Shown in pieces: positions 8,179-15,380 of a stretch of DNA of 21,957 nucleotides. The notes below the pieces were generated by a model. That model did no database searches. It was not told the DNA's origin and worked only from the letters and a program-made list of their open reading frames with translations. The position numbers were made by a program, and so were the translations under genes. Position 1 is the first letter of the stretch, and each line of letters opens with the position of its first letter. Origin of the DNA: Lachnospiraceae bacterium (GTDB lineage Bacteria; Bacillota; Clostridia; Lachnospirales; Lachnospiraceae); the NCBI GenBank assembly GCA_900753305.1, contig CAADYR010000152.1, positions 1 to 21,957 of the forward strand. The letters are read 5' to 3'.

Positions 8179-8395
8179 GCGTGAATTATATCTAATAAAG
8201 AGTAAATGATTTCGTTCATTGTATTTCTGTTCCTCACATGGTAGAATATTCCGAGAGTATAGACATTTGCGAAACACGATATTATGAATACAGAATTGTA
8301 CAGATTTAACAAATGCATAAACTTGCACAATTCGTACCATTCTCTATTCTGGTTTTGCAATTGCCTATCCGAGAGTACATAGGGAGGAGAGCAGA

Positions 8396-8908
8396 ATGGA
8401 TATTTCGATTATAGGAGGTTCGGATGGACCTACTTCTATTTTTCTGGCAGGGAAGGTTGGCTTTTCCTGGATCAATACATTTGGACTGGTTATGGTAGTT
8501 TTATTGCTGATACCAAATATCATTTATGGATTCAAATTCCGCAATGTAAAGAATCAGTGCAGGAACAGTGCAATGAATATGTTGGAACAGATCGGCAGAT
8601 ACGGATGTATGTTTCTGATGATATTCAATACAGGTATATTGGAATACAGTTTTTCGTCCATAGGAATGTTACTGCTTTACATAGTAGGTAGTATCGTGTT
8701 AATGGCAGTTTACTGGGTCATCTGGATGTTGTTTTTTTATAAACAGGATAGTTGGAAGAGATTGGCACTGGCTGTGATACCTGCGGTGTTGTTTTTGCTG
8801 TCGGGGATCGCATTGCGGCATATTTTACTTATAATTCTGGCAGTAATATTTGGAACAGGTCATACTTATGTGACAAAAGCCAATATCGCTGCAGCAGAGC
8901 AGATATGA
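8396..8908 (+). CDS. Small membrane protein with N-terminal IGGSDGPTSIF motif
   Basis: A protein of 170 residues. It opens with ISIIGGSDGPTSIFLAGK (residues 3-20), which resembles the sodium-binding GxxDGPT segment of beta subunits of sodium-pumping carboxylate decarboxylases (OadB/GcdB). The rest of that about 400-residue subunit is missing. Instead about four or five hydrophobic helices follow, at roughly 24-46, 70-88, 90-118, 125-140 and 142-158. It is not a fragment in the usual sense: ATG 8396 has a strong AGGGAGGAGA ribosome site and the frame is intact. The next gene starts 19 bp after its stop, so the two are probably co-transcribed. Function is unknown; a pump subunit is not supported. 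Confidence 0.72.
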   Translation: MDISIIGGSDGPTSIFLAGKVGFSWINTFGLVMVVLLLIPNIIYGFKFRNVKNQCRNSAMNMLEQIGRYGCMFLMIFNTGILEYSFSSIGMLLLYIVGSIVLMAVYWVIWMLFFYKQDSWKRLALAVIPAVLFLLSGIALRHILLIILAVIFGTGHTYVTKANIAAAEQI

Positions 8909-8927
8909 GACAGGGGAGGAGACAGAG

Positions 8928-9635
8928 ATGAAAAAGGTAATGACAGCAATCTTTTCAGTTTTTGCAGTAATAGGAATTGTTATGATAATAGGAAGCTTTG
9001 TTTTACTGCATACGATGAATCGATTCGAGCAGAATGCGTATGAGGTAGATGGAGTTATCACAGATATTGAGATCCGTTACGGTTCGGATGATAAAATCGA
9101 TCATGATGTGTATGTGAAATTCTGGTATGATGGTGAGGAGTTCGAAGACAGAAGAATCAGCAGCTATAGTTCTGATATGTATGTAGGAAAAGAAATCACA
9201 TTGATGTACAATCCCAACTATCCGGACAGATTGGAAGTAAAAGGAACAAAGTACTGGCTGTTTGCAACTTTATGTGGAATGGGGCTTATTTTCCTGGTTT
9301 TGGGAAGTGTCTATCCGATTATTATGTTGGTAAAGAGCGTTAGAAAGAAAAATCTGCTTCGTAATGGAATGGCATTGAATGCAACCGTTGAAGGAATCAG
9401 ATGGGATACATCTCTGACAGTAATGGGACGACACCCTTATGTGATCCTCTGTGCTTACCATGATGTAAGTAATAATGTTACATATCATTTTAAAAGTGAA
9501 GGATTATGGACGAATCCGGATGAAGTATTTCCAATAGGAAGTTCAATCGAAGTTATGGTAGATGTAAATAATTATAAGAACTATTATGTGAAAGCGCAGG
9601 AGAAAATGTCTGGAAAAATTGTGGATTATACCTAA
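8928..9635 (+). CDS. DUF3592-type membrane protein
   Basis: A protein of 235 residues with two transmembrane segments, at about 5-29 and 107-135. Each is followed by a beta-rich segment of the DUF3592 kind. The first (about 38-105) reads VDGVITDIEIRYGSDD, DVYVKFWYDGEEFEDRRIS and VGKEITLMYNPNYPDRLEV. The second (about 148-225) reads NATVEGIRWDTSLTVMGRHP, YHFKSEGLW and IGSSIEVMVDVNNYKNYYV. The family is common in Firmicutes and has no established function. ATG 8928 has GGGGAGGAGA about 9 bases upstream. It is likely an operon with the preceding small membrane-protein gene. No T-tract terminator follows; an imperfect hairpin at about 9640-9659 is followed by an A-run instead. Confidence 0.75.
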   Translation: MKKVMTAIFSVFAVIGIVMIIGSFVLLHTMNRFEQNAYEVDGVITDIEIRYGSDDKIDHDVYVKFWYDGEEFEDRRISSYSSDMYVGKEITLMYNPNYPDRLEVKGTKYWLFATLCGMGLIFLVLGSVYPIIMLVKSVRKKNLLRNGMALNATVEGIRWDTSLTVMGRHPYVILCAYHDVSNNVTYHFKSEGLWTNPDEVFPIGSSIEVMVDVNNYKNYYVKAQEKMSGKIVDYT

Positions 9636-9682
9636 ATAAATTTGTATAAAAATACGAATTATGCAAAAAAACAAATACTTTA

Positions 9683-9710
9683 TTGACATAACGTGAGAAA
9701 GTGATATACT
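9683..9710 (+). promoter_or_regulatory. Promoter of the tryptophan T-box operon
   Basis: -35 TTGACA (9683-9688) and -10 TATACT (9705-9710), separated by 16 bp. This is a near-consensus sigma-A promoter placing the start of transcription at about 9717, just before the T-box leader. Confidence 0.75.
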
Positions 9711-9716
9711 TCATAT

Positions 9717-9996
9717 TAAGTTTTACAGACAAACCGATGAGAAAGAGAAGTAGGCATATGTAACTTTTACAGAGAGCTGCGATTGGTGGAATGCAGTAGA
9801 GGGATTATGGTGAATGGACTTTCGAGGCTGACCTGAACTACAGTAGGCGTCAGCGGGATGCGGACCCGTTATCAATCCGACATGTATGATAGTACATGAA
9901 CAGAGTGGGCTTTTTATAGCCAAATTGAGTGGCAACGCGATAATAAGAATTATTACCGTCTCAAATAGTAGTAATACTGTTTGAGACGGTTTTTAG
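9717..9996 (+). promoter_or_regulatory. T-box leader, tRNA-Trp specific (specifier TGG)
   Basis: T-box leaders let transcription continue when an uncharged tRNA binds. The parts visible here are the AGAGAG and TTGGTGGAA elements of stem I (about 9771-9790), the specifier TGG (9815-9817) within GTGAATGGAC, and the T-box itself, TTGAGTGGCAACGCG (about 9925-9939). The UGGC in it can pair with a GCCA tRNA end, matching the G discriminator of bacterial tRNA-Trp. The leader ends in an intrinsic terminator. TTGAG (9925-9929) can instead pair with CTCAA (9960-9964) to form the antiterminator. It controls the ABC transporter genes that follow and so predicts that their substrate is tryptophan or a precursor. 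Confidence 0.9.
9955..9996 (+). terminator. T-box terminator
   Basis: ACCGTCTCAAA (9955-9965) pairs perfectly with TTTGAGACGGT (9980-9990) and is followed by TTTT. The left arm overlaps the 3' side of the antiterminator, giving the two mutually exclusive folds expected of a T-box. Confidence 0.88.
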
Positions 9997-10056
9997 TTTG
10001 TCTGGGACTAACACAGTTACATATCAATATATCATCAAACAGGAGAGGTAGAAGTT

Positions 10057-11055
10057 ATGAGAAAGAAGTTAGCAGCAATCACATTGGCAGCAATTACAGC
10101 AATGAGCATGATGACAGGATGTGGAGCACAGAAGACAGACGGTTATACAATCGGTATTTCACAGTTCGCTGAGCACGGTTCTCTGGACAACTGTAGAGAA
10201 GGATTTCTTGCAGGTCTGGAAGAGGAAGGAATCAAGGAAGGTGAGAATCTGACAGTGATGTATGATAATGCACAGACTGATACAGGTACAGCAAGTACGA
10301 TCGCAGATAATTATGTTTCGCGTAAGGTAGATATGATCTGTGCTATCGCAACACCAAGTGCGATGAGTGCATATAATTCCTGTATGAATACAGATATTCC
10401 TGTTATCTATACAGCAGTATCCGACCCGGTCAGTGCAGGACTGGCAAATCAGGATGGTACATCAGTAGGCAATATCACAGGAACAAGTGATGCCCTGGCA
10501 GTATCAGAGCAGTTACAAATGATCCGTCAGGTGTTACCGGATGCTACTAAGATCGGTATCCTGTATACAACCAGTGAGGCAAATTCTGTAAGTACAATTG
10601 AAGAATATAAAAAATATGCACCTGATTATGGATTTGAAATCGTAGAGAGTGGAATCAATGTGCAGGCGGATGTAGAGATGGCAGCAGTTAATCTTGCAGG
10701 TAAGGTAGACTGCATCAACAATCTGACAGACAATACTGTTGTGAATGCATTACAGACCGTAATTAATGCGGCAAATCAGGCAGGCATTCCGGTATTTGGC
10801 TCAGAAGTAGAACAGGTCAAGGCAGGCTGTGTGGCTTCTATGGGACTGGAATACTATGAACTTGGCAAGCAGACAGGTAAAATGGCAGCCAAGGTATTAA
10901 AAGGCGAAGCCAAAGCATCAGAGATGAATTATGAAGTTATTACAGAGCCGAGTTTATATGTGAACACAGCGGCAGCAGATAAGATTGGTCTTGCTTTACC
11001 TGATGGCTTTGCAGACGGAGCATATCAGACTTTTGATGAAATTATTGTAGAATAA
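10057..11055 (+). CDS. trpX: ABC transporter substrate-binding lipoprotein, predicted tryptophan (TrpX type)
   Basis: A protein of 332 residues with a lipoprotein signal peptide: MRKK, a hydrophobic core, and the lipobox MTGC with the lipidated cysteine at 22. The rest is a periplasmic-binding-protein fold of the ABC_sub_bind type (YTIGISQFAEHGSLDNCREG, ICAIATPSAMSAY, TAVSDPVSAGL, PVFGSEVEQVKAG, ASMGLEYYELGKQTGKMAAK). It would capture substrate outside the membrane for the permease and ATPase that follow. Specificity is inferred from the tRNA-Trp T-box leader; TrpXYZ systems with Trp T-boxes are known from comparative genomics of Firmicutes. ATG 10057 has AGGAGAGG about 8 bases upstream. It is the first gene of the operon. 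Confidence 0.87.
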   Translation: MRKKLAAITLAAITAMSMMTGCGAQKTDGYTIGISQFAEHGSLDNCREGFLAGLEEEGIKEGENLTVMYDNAQTDTGTASTIADNYVSRKVDMICAIATPSAMSAYNSCMNTDIPVIYTAVSDPVSAGLANQDGTSVGNITGTSDALAVSEQLQMIRQVLPDATKIGILYTTSEANSVSTIEEYKKYAPDYGFEIVESGINVQADVEMAAVNLAGKVDCINNLTDNTVVNALQTVINAANQAGIPVFGSEVEQVKAGCVASMGLEYYELGKQTGKMAAKVLKGEAKASEMNYEVITEPSLYVNTAAADKIGLALPDGFADGAYQTFDEIIVE

Positions 11056-11087
11056 TTACGAATAATAATAAGTTCGGGGGTAGCATT

Positions 11088-11972
11088 GTGACACTGATTT
11101 TAAGCGTTTTAGAGCAGGGCATGATCTATGCGATCATGGCGTTGGGAATTTACATTACATATAAGATACTGGATTTCCCGGATTTGACAGTTGACGGAAG
11201 TTTTCCGTTGGGAGCAGCATTGACTTGTGCCATGATCGCGGGAGGGTGTAATCCTTTCCTGACAATTTTGATATCTTTTGCAGCAGGTGCTGTCGTGGGG
11301 GTTCTGACAGGACTGATCCATGTAAAACTCAAAGTAAGAGATCTGTTATCAGGTATTATTATGATGACAGCACTCTATACGGTCAACCTGCAGATCGCAG
11401 GAAGAGCGAACCTGCCTATTTACAATTTTGAAACAATATTTGACAATCGTGTCATAAATGCTGTTTTCCCGGAATCAATGGGAAGATATCGAACAGTGAT
11501 CCTTATTCTGATCATTACGGTGATCACAAAGCTGGTATTAGACTGGTATATGAATACCAAATCAGGATTTTTGCTTAGAGCAGTTGGAGATAATGACACG
11601 ATTGTCACTTCACTGGGTGTTGATAAAGGAATGGTTAAGATCATAGGGCTGTCTATTGCTAATGGTTTAGTATCCATGGGTGGCTGCATCTATGCGCAAC
11701 AGCAGAGATTCTTTGACATTTCCATGGGAACTGGTACTATGGTAATAGGTCTGGCGAGTGTTATTATCGGAACGAGTCTGCTCAAGAACCTGACTTTCCT
11801 GAAAGTAACGACGACAGTTGTGATCGGTTCTATCATTTATAAGGCATGTGTTGCATTGGCGCTCAGCCTCGGATTCCCATCTAATTATCTCAAGATGATA
11901 ACGGCAGTTCTGTTTTTAGTGATCCTTGTATTTAGTATGGATAGAAAGAAGAAGGTGAAGAATCGTGCTTGA
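11088..11972 (+). CDS. trpY: ABC transporter permease, predicted tryptophan (TrpY type)
   Basis: An integral membrane protein of 294 residues with about eight hydrophobic segments, of the BPD_transp_2 class used with ABC_sub_bind lipoproteins. The segment ITYKILDFPDLTVDGSFPLG near residues 22-42 and the repeated glycine-rich helices (GLVSMGGCIYAQQQ, GLASVIIGTSLL) are typical. It begins with GTG at 11088, with CGGGGG about 7 bases upstream. It lies 32 bp after the lipoprotein gene and overlaps the ATPase gene by 8 bp, which implies translational coupling. It forms the membrane channel of the predicted tryptophan importer. Confidence 0.87.
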   Translation: MTLILSVLEQGMIYAIMALGIYITYKILDFPDLTVDGSFPLGAALTCAMIAGGCNPFLTILISFAAGAVVGVLTGLIHVKLKVRDLLSGIIMMTALYTVNLQIAGRANLPIYNFETIFDNRVINAVFPESMGRYRTVILILIITVITKLVLDWYMNTKSGFLLRAVGDNDTIVTSLGVDKGMVKIIGLSIANGLVSMGGCIYAQQQRFFDISMGTGTMVIGLASVIIGTSLLKNLTFLKVTTTVVIGSIIYKACVALALSLGFPSNYLKMITAVLFLVILVFSMDRKKKVKNRA

Positions 11973-12738
11973 ATTAAAGAATATCAGTAAATATTATAAT
12001 CCGGGTTCGGTCAATGAAATGTGCCTTTTTCAGGACTTTAACCTGACGATCAGAGATCATGAGTTTGTATCAGTAGTAGGCTCTAACGGCTCAGGTAAGA
12101 CATCCCTGCTTAATATCATATGTGGCAGTATTGATGTGGACAGCGGTAATATTATTGTGAATGGAACGGACATAACAGGCAGGAAGGATTACCTGAGACA
12201 GCGTAAAATTGGCCGTGTTTACCAGGACCCATCCAAAGGAACCTGTCCATCCATGAATATTCTGGAAAATATGTCTCTTGCAGATAATAAGGGAAAAGGT
12301 TATGGACTTACAAAGGGGGTTAATAAGGCTCGAATTGAAGAGTACAGAGAAAGTCTGAGACAGCTTAACCTCGGACTGGAAGATAAACTATATACAAAGG
12401 TAGGCTCTCTGTCAGGAGGACAGAGGCAGGCGCTGGCTTTATTAATGTCCACGATGACTCCGATAGAATTTCTGATTCTTGATGAACATACCGCAGCACT
12501 TGATCCCAAAACTGCAGAGATCATTATGGAACTTACTGATAAGATCGTGCGTGAAAAGAAGGTCACGACGATCATGGTAACTCATAATCTTCGCTATGCA
12601 GTAGAATATGGTGATCGTATTCTGATGATGCATCAGGGCAATGCAGTATTGGATAAAGCCGGAGAAGAGAAAAAAGCCATCAGCACGGAAGAAATCATGG
12701 GAATCTTTAACCGCATCAGCGTTGAATGTGGAAATTGA
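11965..12738 (+). CDS. trpZ: ABC transporter ATP-binding protein, predicted tryptophan (TrpZ type)
   Basis: A cytoplasmic ATPase of 257 residues with all the expected motifs in order: Walker A GSNGSGKT (39-46), Q-loop in VYQDPSKGT, signature LSGGQRQ, Walker B with catalytic glutamate LILDEHTAALD, and the switch histidine in MVTHNLRYA. It starts with GTG at 11965 inside the 3' end of the permease gene, after GAAGGTGAAG. It powers the importer encoded by the two preceding genes. The alarmone-synthetase gene begins 35 bp further on with no terminator between them. Confidence 0.92.
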   Translation: MLELKNISKYYNPGSVNEMCLFQDFNLTIRDHEFVSVVGSNGSGKTSLLNIICGSIDVDSGNIIVNGTDITGRKDYLRQRKIGRVYQDPSKGTCPSMNILENMSLADNKGKGYGLTKGVNKARIEEYRESLRQLNLGLEDKLYTKVGSLSGGQRQALALLMSTMTPIEFLILDEHTAALDPKTAEIIMELTDKIVREKKVTTIMVTHNLRYAVEYGDRILMMHQGNAVLDKAGEEKKAISTEEIMGIFNRISVECGN

Positions 12739-12773
12739 CAGACCCAGAAATATAACGGCAGGAGAGTGATTGC

Positions 12774-13763
12774 ATGATCACACTAAATGACTATTTGTAT
12801 TCCGGAGACACGGTTCTCAGGATTTTGCAGAAATATATGGCAGATTTGAAGAAGGAAGCTTACAAAAATCGTAATGAAATCGACCAGGTTCATTGCGATT
12901 TTCTGGCGCAGATGGAAGGAATGCTGGAACACAATGAATTCCTGACAGCCCAGTCGCAGAAAATCCGCGATTTCTATAAATACATGGCGAAAGAATACCC
13001 ATATCTTTCCTTTACCTTTAAAGGCAGAATCAAGTCTTTGATTCGTGCAGAGTCGAAATTTAATGGATATGTTGTGGAATATATTTATAATTATTATAAT
13101 CAATACAAAGAATATCCACCACTGGAGGAATTGAAAGAACGGCTGATATGTTTTCGGGATTTGATCGCATATCGTATTGTGGTATCGATTCCACGCTGCC
13201 ATGTAAAGGATGGTGCAGACCGGGAAACAGAGGAAATCAGGTATTTATATAAAATTGCTAATGTTCTTCCTAAATTCCTGGAGGAACGGGGATTTACACC
13301 GGAACATGCAAAAGGCGTGAAAGAGAGTGCTTCTTCTCTGCTTGAGGATTCAGTACGACCATATTACAGGGATTATATTACAGGCGAATGTGCGGATGGG
13401 TATCGTTCCTTGCATATTACCTTTTATGATAACACTGCCGGATGCTATGTGGAGATGCAGCTTCGCACAAAAGAAATGGATGATGAGGCAGAGATAGGCT
13501 CTGCCAATCATATAGCCTATGAGAAAAGACAGCAGAGTGAACGATCCAGAAGAGATGTGATTCCCGAAGGAGAGTGCATATATTTTGACGAAGCATATGA
13601 AAGGGGCATGAAGTTACAGCAATTGCAGTTGGCTGAACTGGATGTAAATATGTTCGGGGCAATTAACAACAGTCTTATCAATGATGGATGTGGATTATAC
13701 AGGGGAAGATTGATTCTTCCGTATGAACATTTGTCCAGATTCCAAAATGATCTCATCGATTAA
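12774..13763 (+). CDS. RelA/SpoT-type (p)ppGpp synthetase domain protein
   Basis: A protein of 329 residues with one RelA/SpoT synthetase domain and no HD hydrolase, TGS or ACT domain. It is therefore a stand-alone synthetase rather than a full RSH enzyme, and somewhat longer than common small alarmone synthetases. Conserved stretches are FKGRIKSLIRAESKF (about 81-95), DLIAYRIVVSI (about 129-139), GECADGYRSLHITFY and VEMQLRTKEMDDEAEIGSAN followed by HIAYEK. These cover the nucleotide-binding basic residues, the metal-binding aspartate and the glutamate of the VEMQ motif. Such enzymes transfer pyrophosphate from ATP to GDP or GTP. The first 70 residues and last 70 are family-specific extensions. 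ATG 12774 has AGGAG 9 bases upstream. It appears to be the last gene of the Trp T-box operon. It overlaps the convergent GGDEF gene by 4 bp at the stop codons. Confidence 0.83.
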   Translation: MITLNDYLYSGDTVLRILQKYMADLKKEAYKNRNEIDQVHCDFLAQMEGMLEHNEFLTAQSQKIRDFYKYMAKEYPYLSFTFKGRIKSLIRAESKFNGYVVEYIYNYYNQYKEYPPLEELKERLICFRDLIAYRIVVSIPRCHVKDGADRETEEIRYLYKIANVLPKFLEERGFTPEHAKGVKESASSLLEDSVRPYYRDYITGECADGYRSLHITFYDNTAGCYVEMQLRTKEMDDEAEIGSANHIAYEKRQQSERSRRDVIPEGECIYFDEAYERGMKLQQLQLAELDVNMFGAINNSLINDGCGLYRGRLILPYEHLSRFQNDLID

Positions 13764-14899
13764 AAATCCTCTTCAGATAATTGCTGTAACTGGTAAATAG
13801 TATCTGTCAGTAATTTGCCGATAGTATGTATAATTTCAATTTCGCTTTGCAGCCACAGACGTTTGTAACCGCAATTATTGATTCCGAGAGTACCAATGAT
13901 TTTGCCATCCTTGTAAATAAGAACCTGCAGCAGAGTTTGTACTTTCATGCGTTTTAGTTCACTTTTAACAGGCTCTACAGATTTTTCAATATCGGTGCAG
14001 AAGAAAATGCCGTCACTGTTAAAACATTTTTTCTCGTATTCACGTCCGGACATGGTAAGATGTGGAGTAATGTTATAATCATCATTTTGCGCGTAAAAAT
14101 AAGAGCGGCCAATATGCATTTCATCCCTGGTATAGCAGCTTGCATAGGCTCTGGAAACATCAAAAGCATCTACAATGAGTTTGGAAACTTTTTCTATTGT
14201 AGTTTTTGGGTCTTCTTTCAGGTTCAGTTCATCAATAACAGAGTCGAGAAGAACTTTCGTAACGGAGAATCCACTTTCTCCAAGCTGGATGATCTGTTCC
14301 TCATGTCGACGTTCCTGACTGATCTGTGTGGGCTTTTTTGTCATATTATTACCATAGAGCATATAACCGTTCTTACCTTTTCCTTTTGCCTGATACAGGG
14401 CCAGGTCAGCCATCTTGTATAATTCAGCATAGTCCTGACCTTTGTTCTCTTCAGAGAAAGCAATCCCGATACTGATGGAAATGTTATAATCCTGATGTCC
14501 CTTTTCATATTTTTCTTTTATTTTTTTACAGAGAGTGTCAGCTTTGGTACATATGATGTCTTTGGAAATATTCAGTGCGAAAATCTGATATTCATCTCCA
14601 CCAATACGACCGCAAAAGAAATCATCCGGGAAAAGGGTACGTATCATATCTGCAATATCTACTAGAAGAGCATCTCCGAGCATATGCCCAAAAGTATCAT
14701 TAACATATTTAAAATTATCAACATCCAGTACAAGCATGGCTGCCTGATCATCAGCATCTTTTTCCTTTAACCGCTGGGTGATCCATGTCTCCATGCCATA
14801 ACGGTTATAAAGTTTTGTAAGTGCATCAATATGGGCTGCTTCCCATAACTGTTTAATAGCATTGATATCGTTTTGATATACGCTCCAATTTATCTGCAT
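13760..14899 (-). CDS. GGDEF-GAF protein, putative diguanylate cyclase
   Basis: A cytoplasmic protein of 379 residues with no membrane segment. The GGDEF domain comes first (about residues 20-180): HIDALTKLYNR, the metal aspartate in LDVDNFKYVND, and the active-site loop GRIGGDEYQIF (GGDEY at 100-104). Tyrosine replaces the last phenylalanine, a change expected to be tolerated. No RxxD inhibitory site precedes the loop. A GAF-like domain follows (about 205-375). The usual order is sensor first, so this arrangement is inverted. Activity as a c-di-GMP synthase is likely but not shown. The start is ATG 14899, about 8 bases after AAGGAG; an in-frame GTG at 14908 overlaps that site. Its stop overlaps that of the alarmone-synthetase gene and no terminator separates them. 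Confidence 0.83.
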   Translation of the reverse strand: MQINWSVYQNDINAIKQLWEAAHIDALTKLYNRYGMETWITQRLKEKDADDQAAMLVLDVDNFKYVNDTFGHMLGDALLVDIADMIRTLFPDDFFCGRIGGDEYQIFALNISKDIICTKADTLCKKIKEKYEKGHQDYNISISIGIAFSEENKGQDYAELYKMADLALYQAKGKGKNGYMLYGNNMTKKPTQISQERRHEEQIIQLGESGFSVTKVLLDSVIDELNLKEDPKTTIEKVSKLIVDAFDVSRAYASCYTRDEMHIGRSYFYAQNDDYNITPHLTMSGREYEKKCFNSDGIFFCTDIEKSVEPVKSELKRMKVQTLLQVLIYKDGKIIGTLGINNCGYKRLWLQSEIEIIHTIGKLLTDTIYQLQQLSEEDF

Positions 14900-15074
14900 C
14901 GACTTCACTCCTTATTTCGTATTGCTATAATTTAATTGTATCACGAATTGTCATTTTCTTCCTGCTTTTTTTGAAATATCATAAAACAAATTAGTCAAGT
15001 GAAATTTCTGAAAAATATGTGTAAAATTTTATTTTCGGCAGTTTGCTGAAAATGATAAAACACAGTATGTTCGG

Positions 15075-15103
15075 TTGATATTTTATGTAACAGGGGATAT
15101 AAT
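15075..15103 (+). promoter_or_regulatory. Promoter of the probable 6S RNA gene
   Basis: -35 TTGATA (15075-15080), a 17-bp spacer, and -10 TATAAT (15098-15103). This predicts a transcript starting at about 15110, matching the left end of the folded RNA. Upstream (14909-15074) I see no gene, only AT-rich sequence that should hold the minus-strand promoter of the GGDEF gene. Confidence 0.72.
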
Positions 15104-15109
15104 AAGGTT

Positions 15110-15295
15110 AATCTGGAATGTGCGATAACTCTTGTTATTTTGAACCTACATCACTTTAAACGGGATTCCTATTATTACCTGATTGATGTCAGGCCCCCCA
15201 TTATGGTCAGGGGAAGGCAGAGAGAAAGGTTGCGGTCGCCCACCTAGCAGCTAGCTAGGAGTCAAAATACAGGAGCCGGCATTTTGGGGAAACGA
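15110..15295 (+). ncRNA. ssrS: Probable 6S RNA
   Basis: No open frame lies here, but a strong promoter, a long interrupted closing stem and a terminator define an RNA of about 190 nt, the size of 6S RNA. The two ends pair in three blocks: CTGGAATG (15113-15120) with CATTTTGG (15280-15287), CTCTTG (15129-15134) with CAGGAG (15270-15275), and TATTTTGAAC (15136-15145) with GTCAAAATA (15261-15269, one bulge). Between them is a central region with small hairpins, such as CCTGA/TCAGG (15178-15193). This single rod with a central opening is the 6S fold, which mimics an open promoter and binds sigma-A RNA polymerase. The segment CATCACTTTAAACGGGATTC resembles Clostridia 6S as I remember it. The identification rests on architecture and memory, not on a covariance-model search. 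Confidence 0.72.
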
Positions 15296-15300
15296 AAGAA

Positions 15301-15329
15301 AAAAGCAGCCTTCACGGGCTGCTTTTTTT
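15301..15329 (+). terminator. Intrinsic terminator of the 6S RNA gene
   Basis: GCAGCC (15305-15310), loop, GGCTGC (15317-15322), then seven T residues (15323-15329), with flanking A residues extending the stem. A textbook rho-independent terminator. It should separate the RNA gene from the SpoIID-type gene 52 bp downstream, apart from read-through. Confidence 0.88.
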
Positions 15330-15380
15330 GCTGGAAGAAAGGCTTGTACATATTCATTCATCAAACAGGAGTGTGTCAAA

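Noticed and set aside
8250..8379. Direct repeats TCCGAGAGTA at 8250-8259 and 8368-8377, and the arms GAATTGT/ACAATTC (8293-8299, 8327-8333)
   Set aside because: Short matches in an AT-rich intergenic region with no further structure; not enough to call an element or attachment site.
9981..10172. Short plus-strand ORF of 63 codons
   Set aside because: It overlaps the T-box terminator and the start of the lipoprotein gene in another frame and has no ribosome site of its own.
12783..13202. Minus-strand ORF of 139 codons over the alarmone synthetase gene
   Set aside because: Antisense shadow of a conserved gene; no ribosome site or family resemblance.
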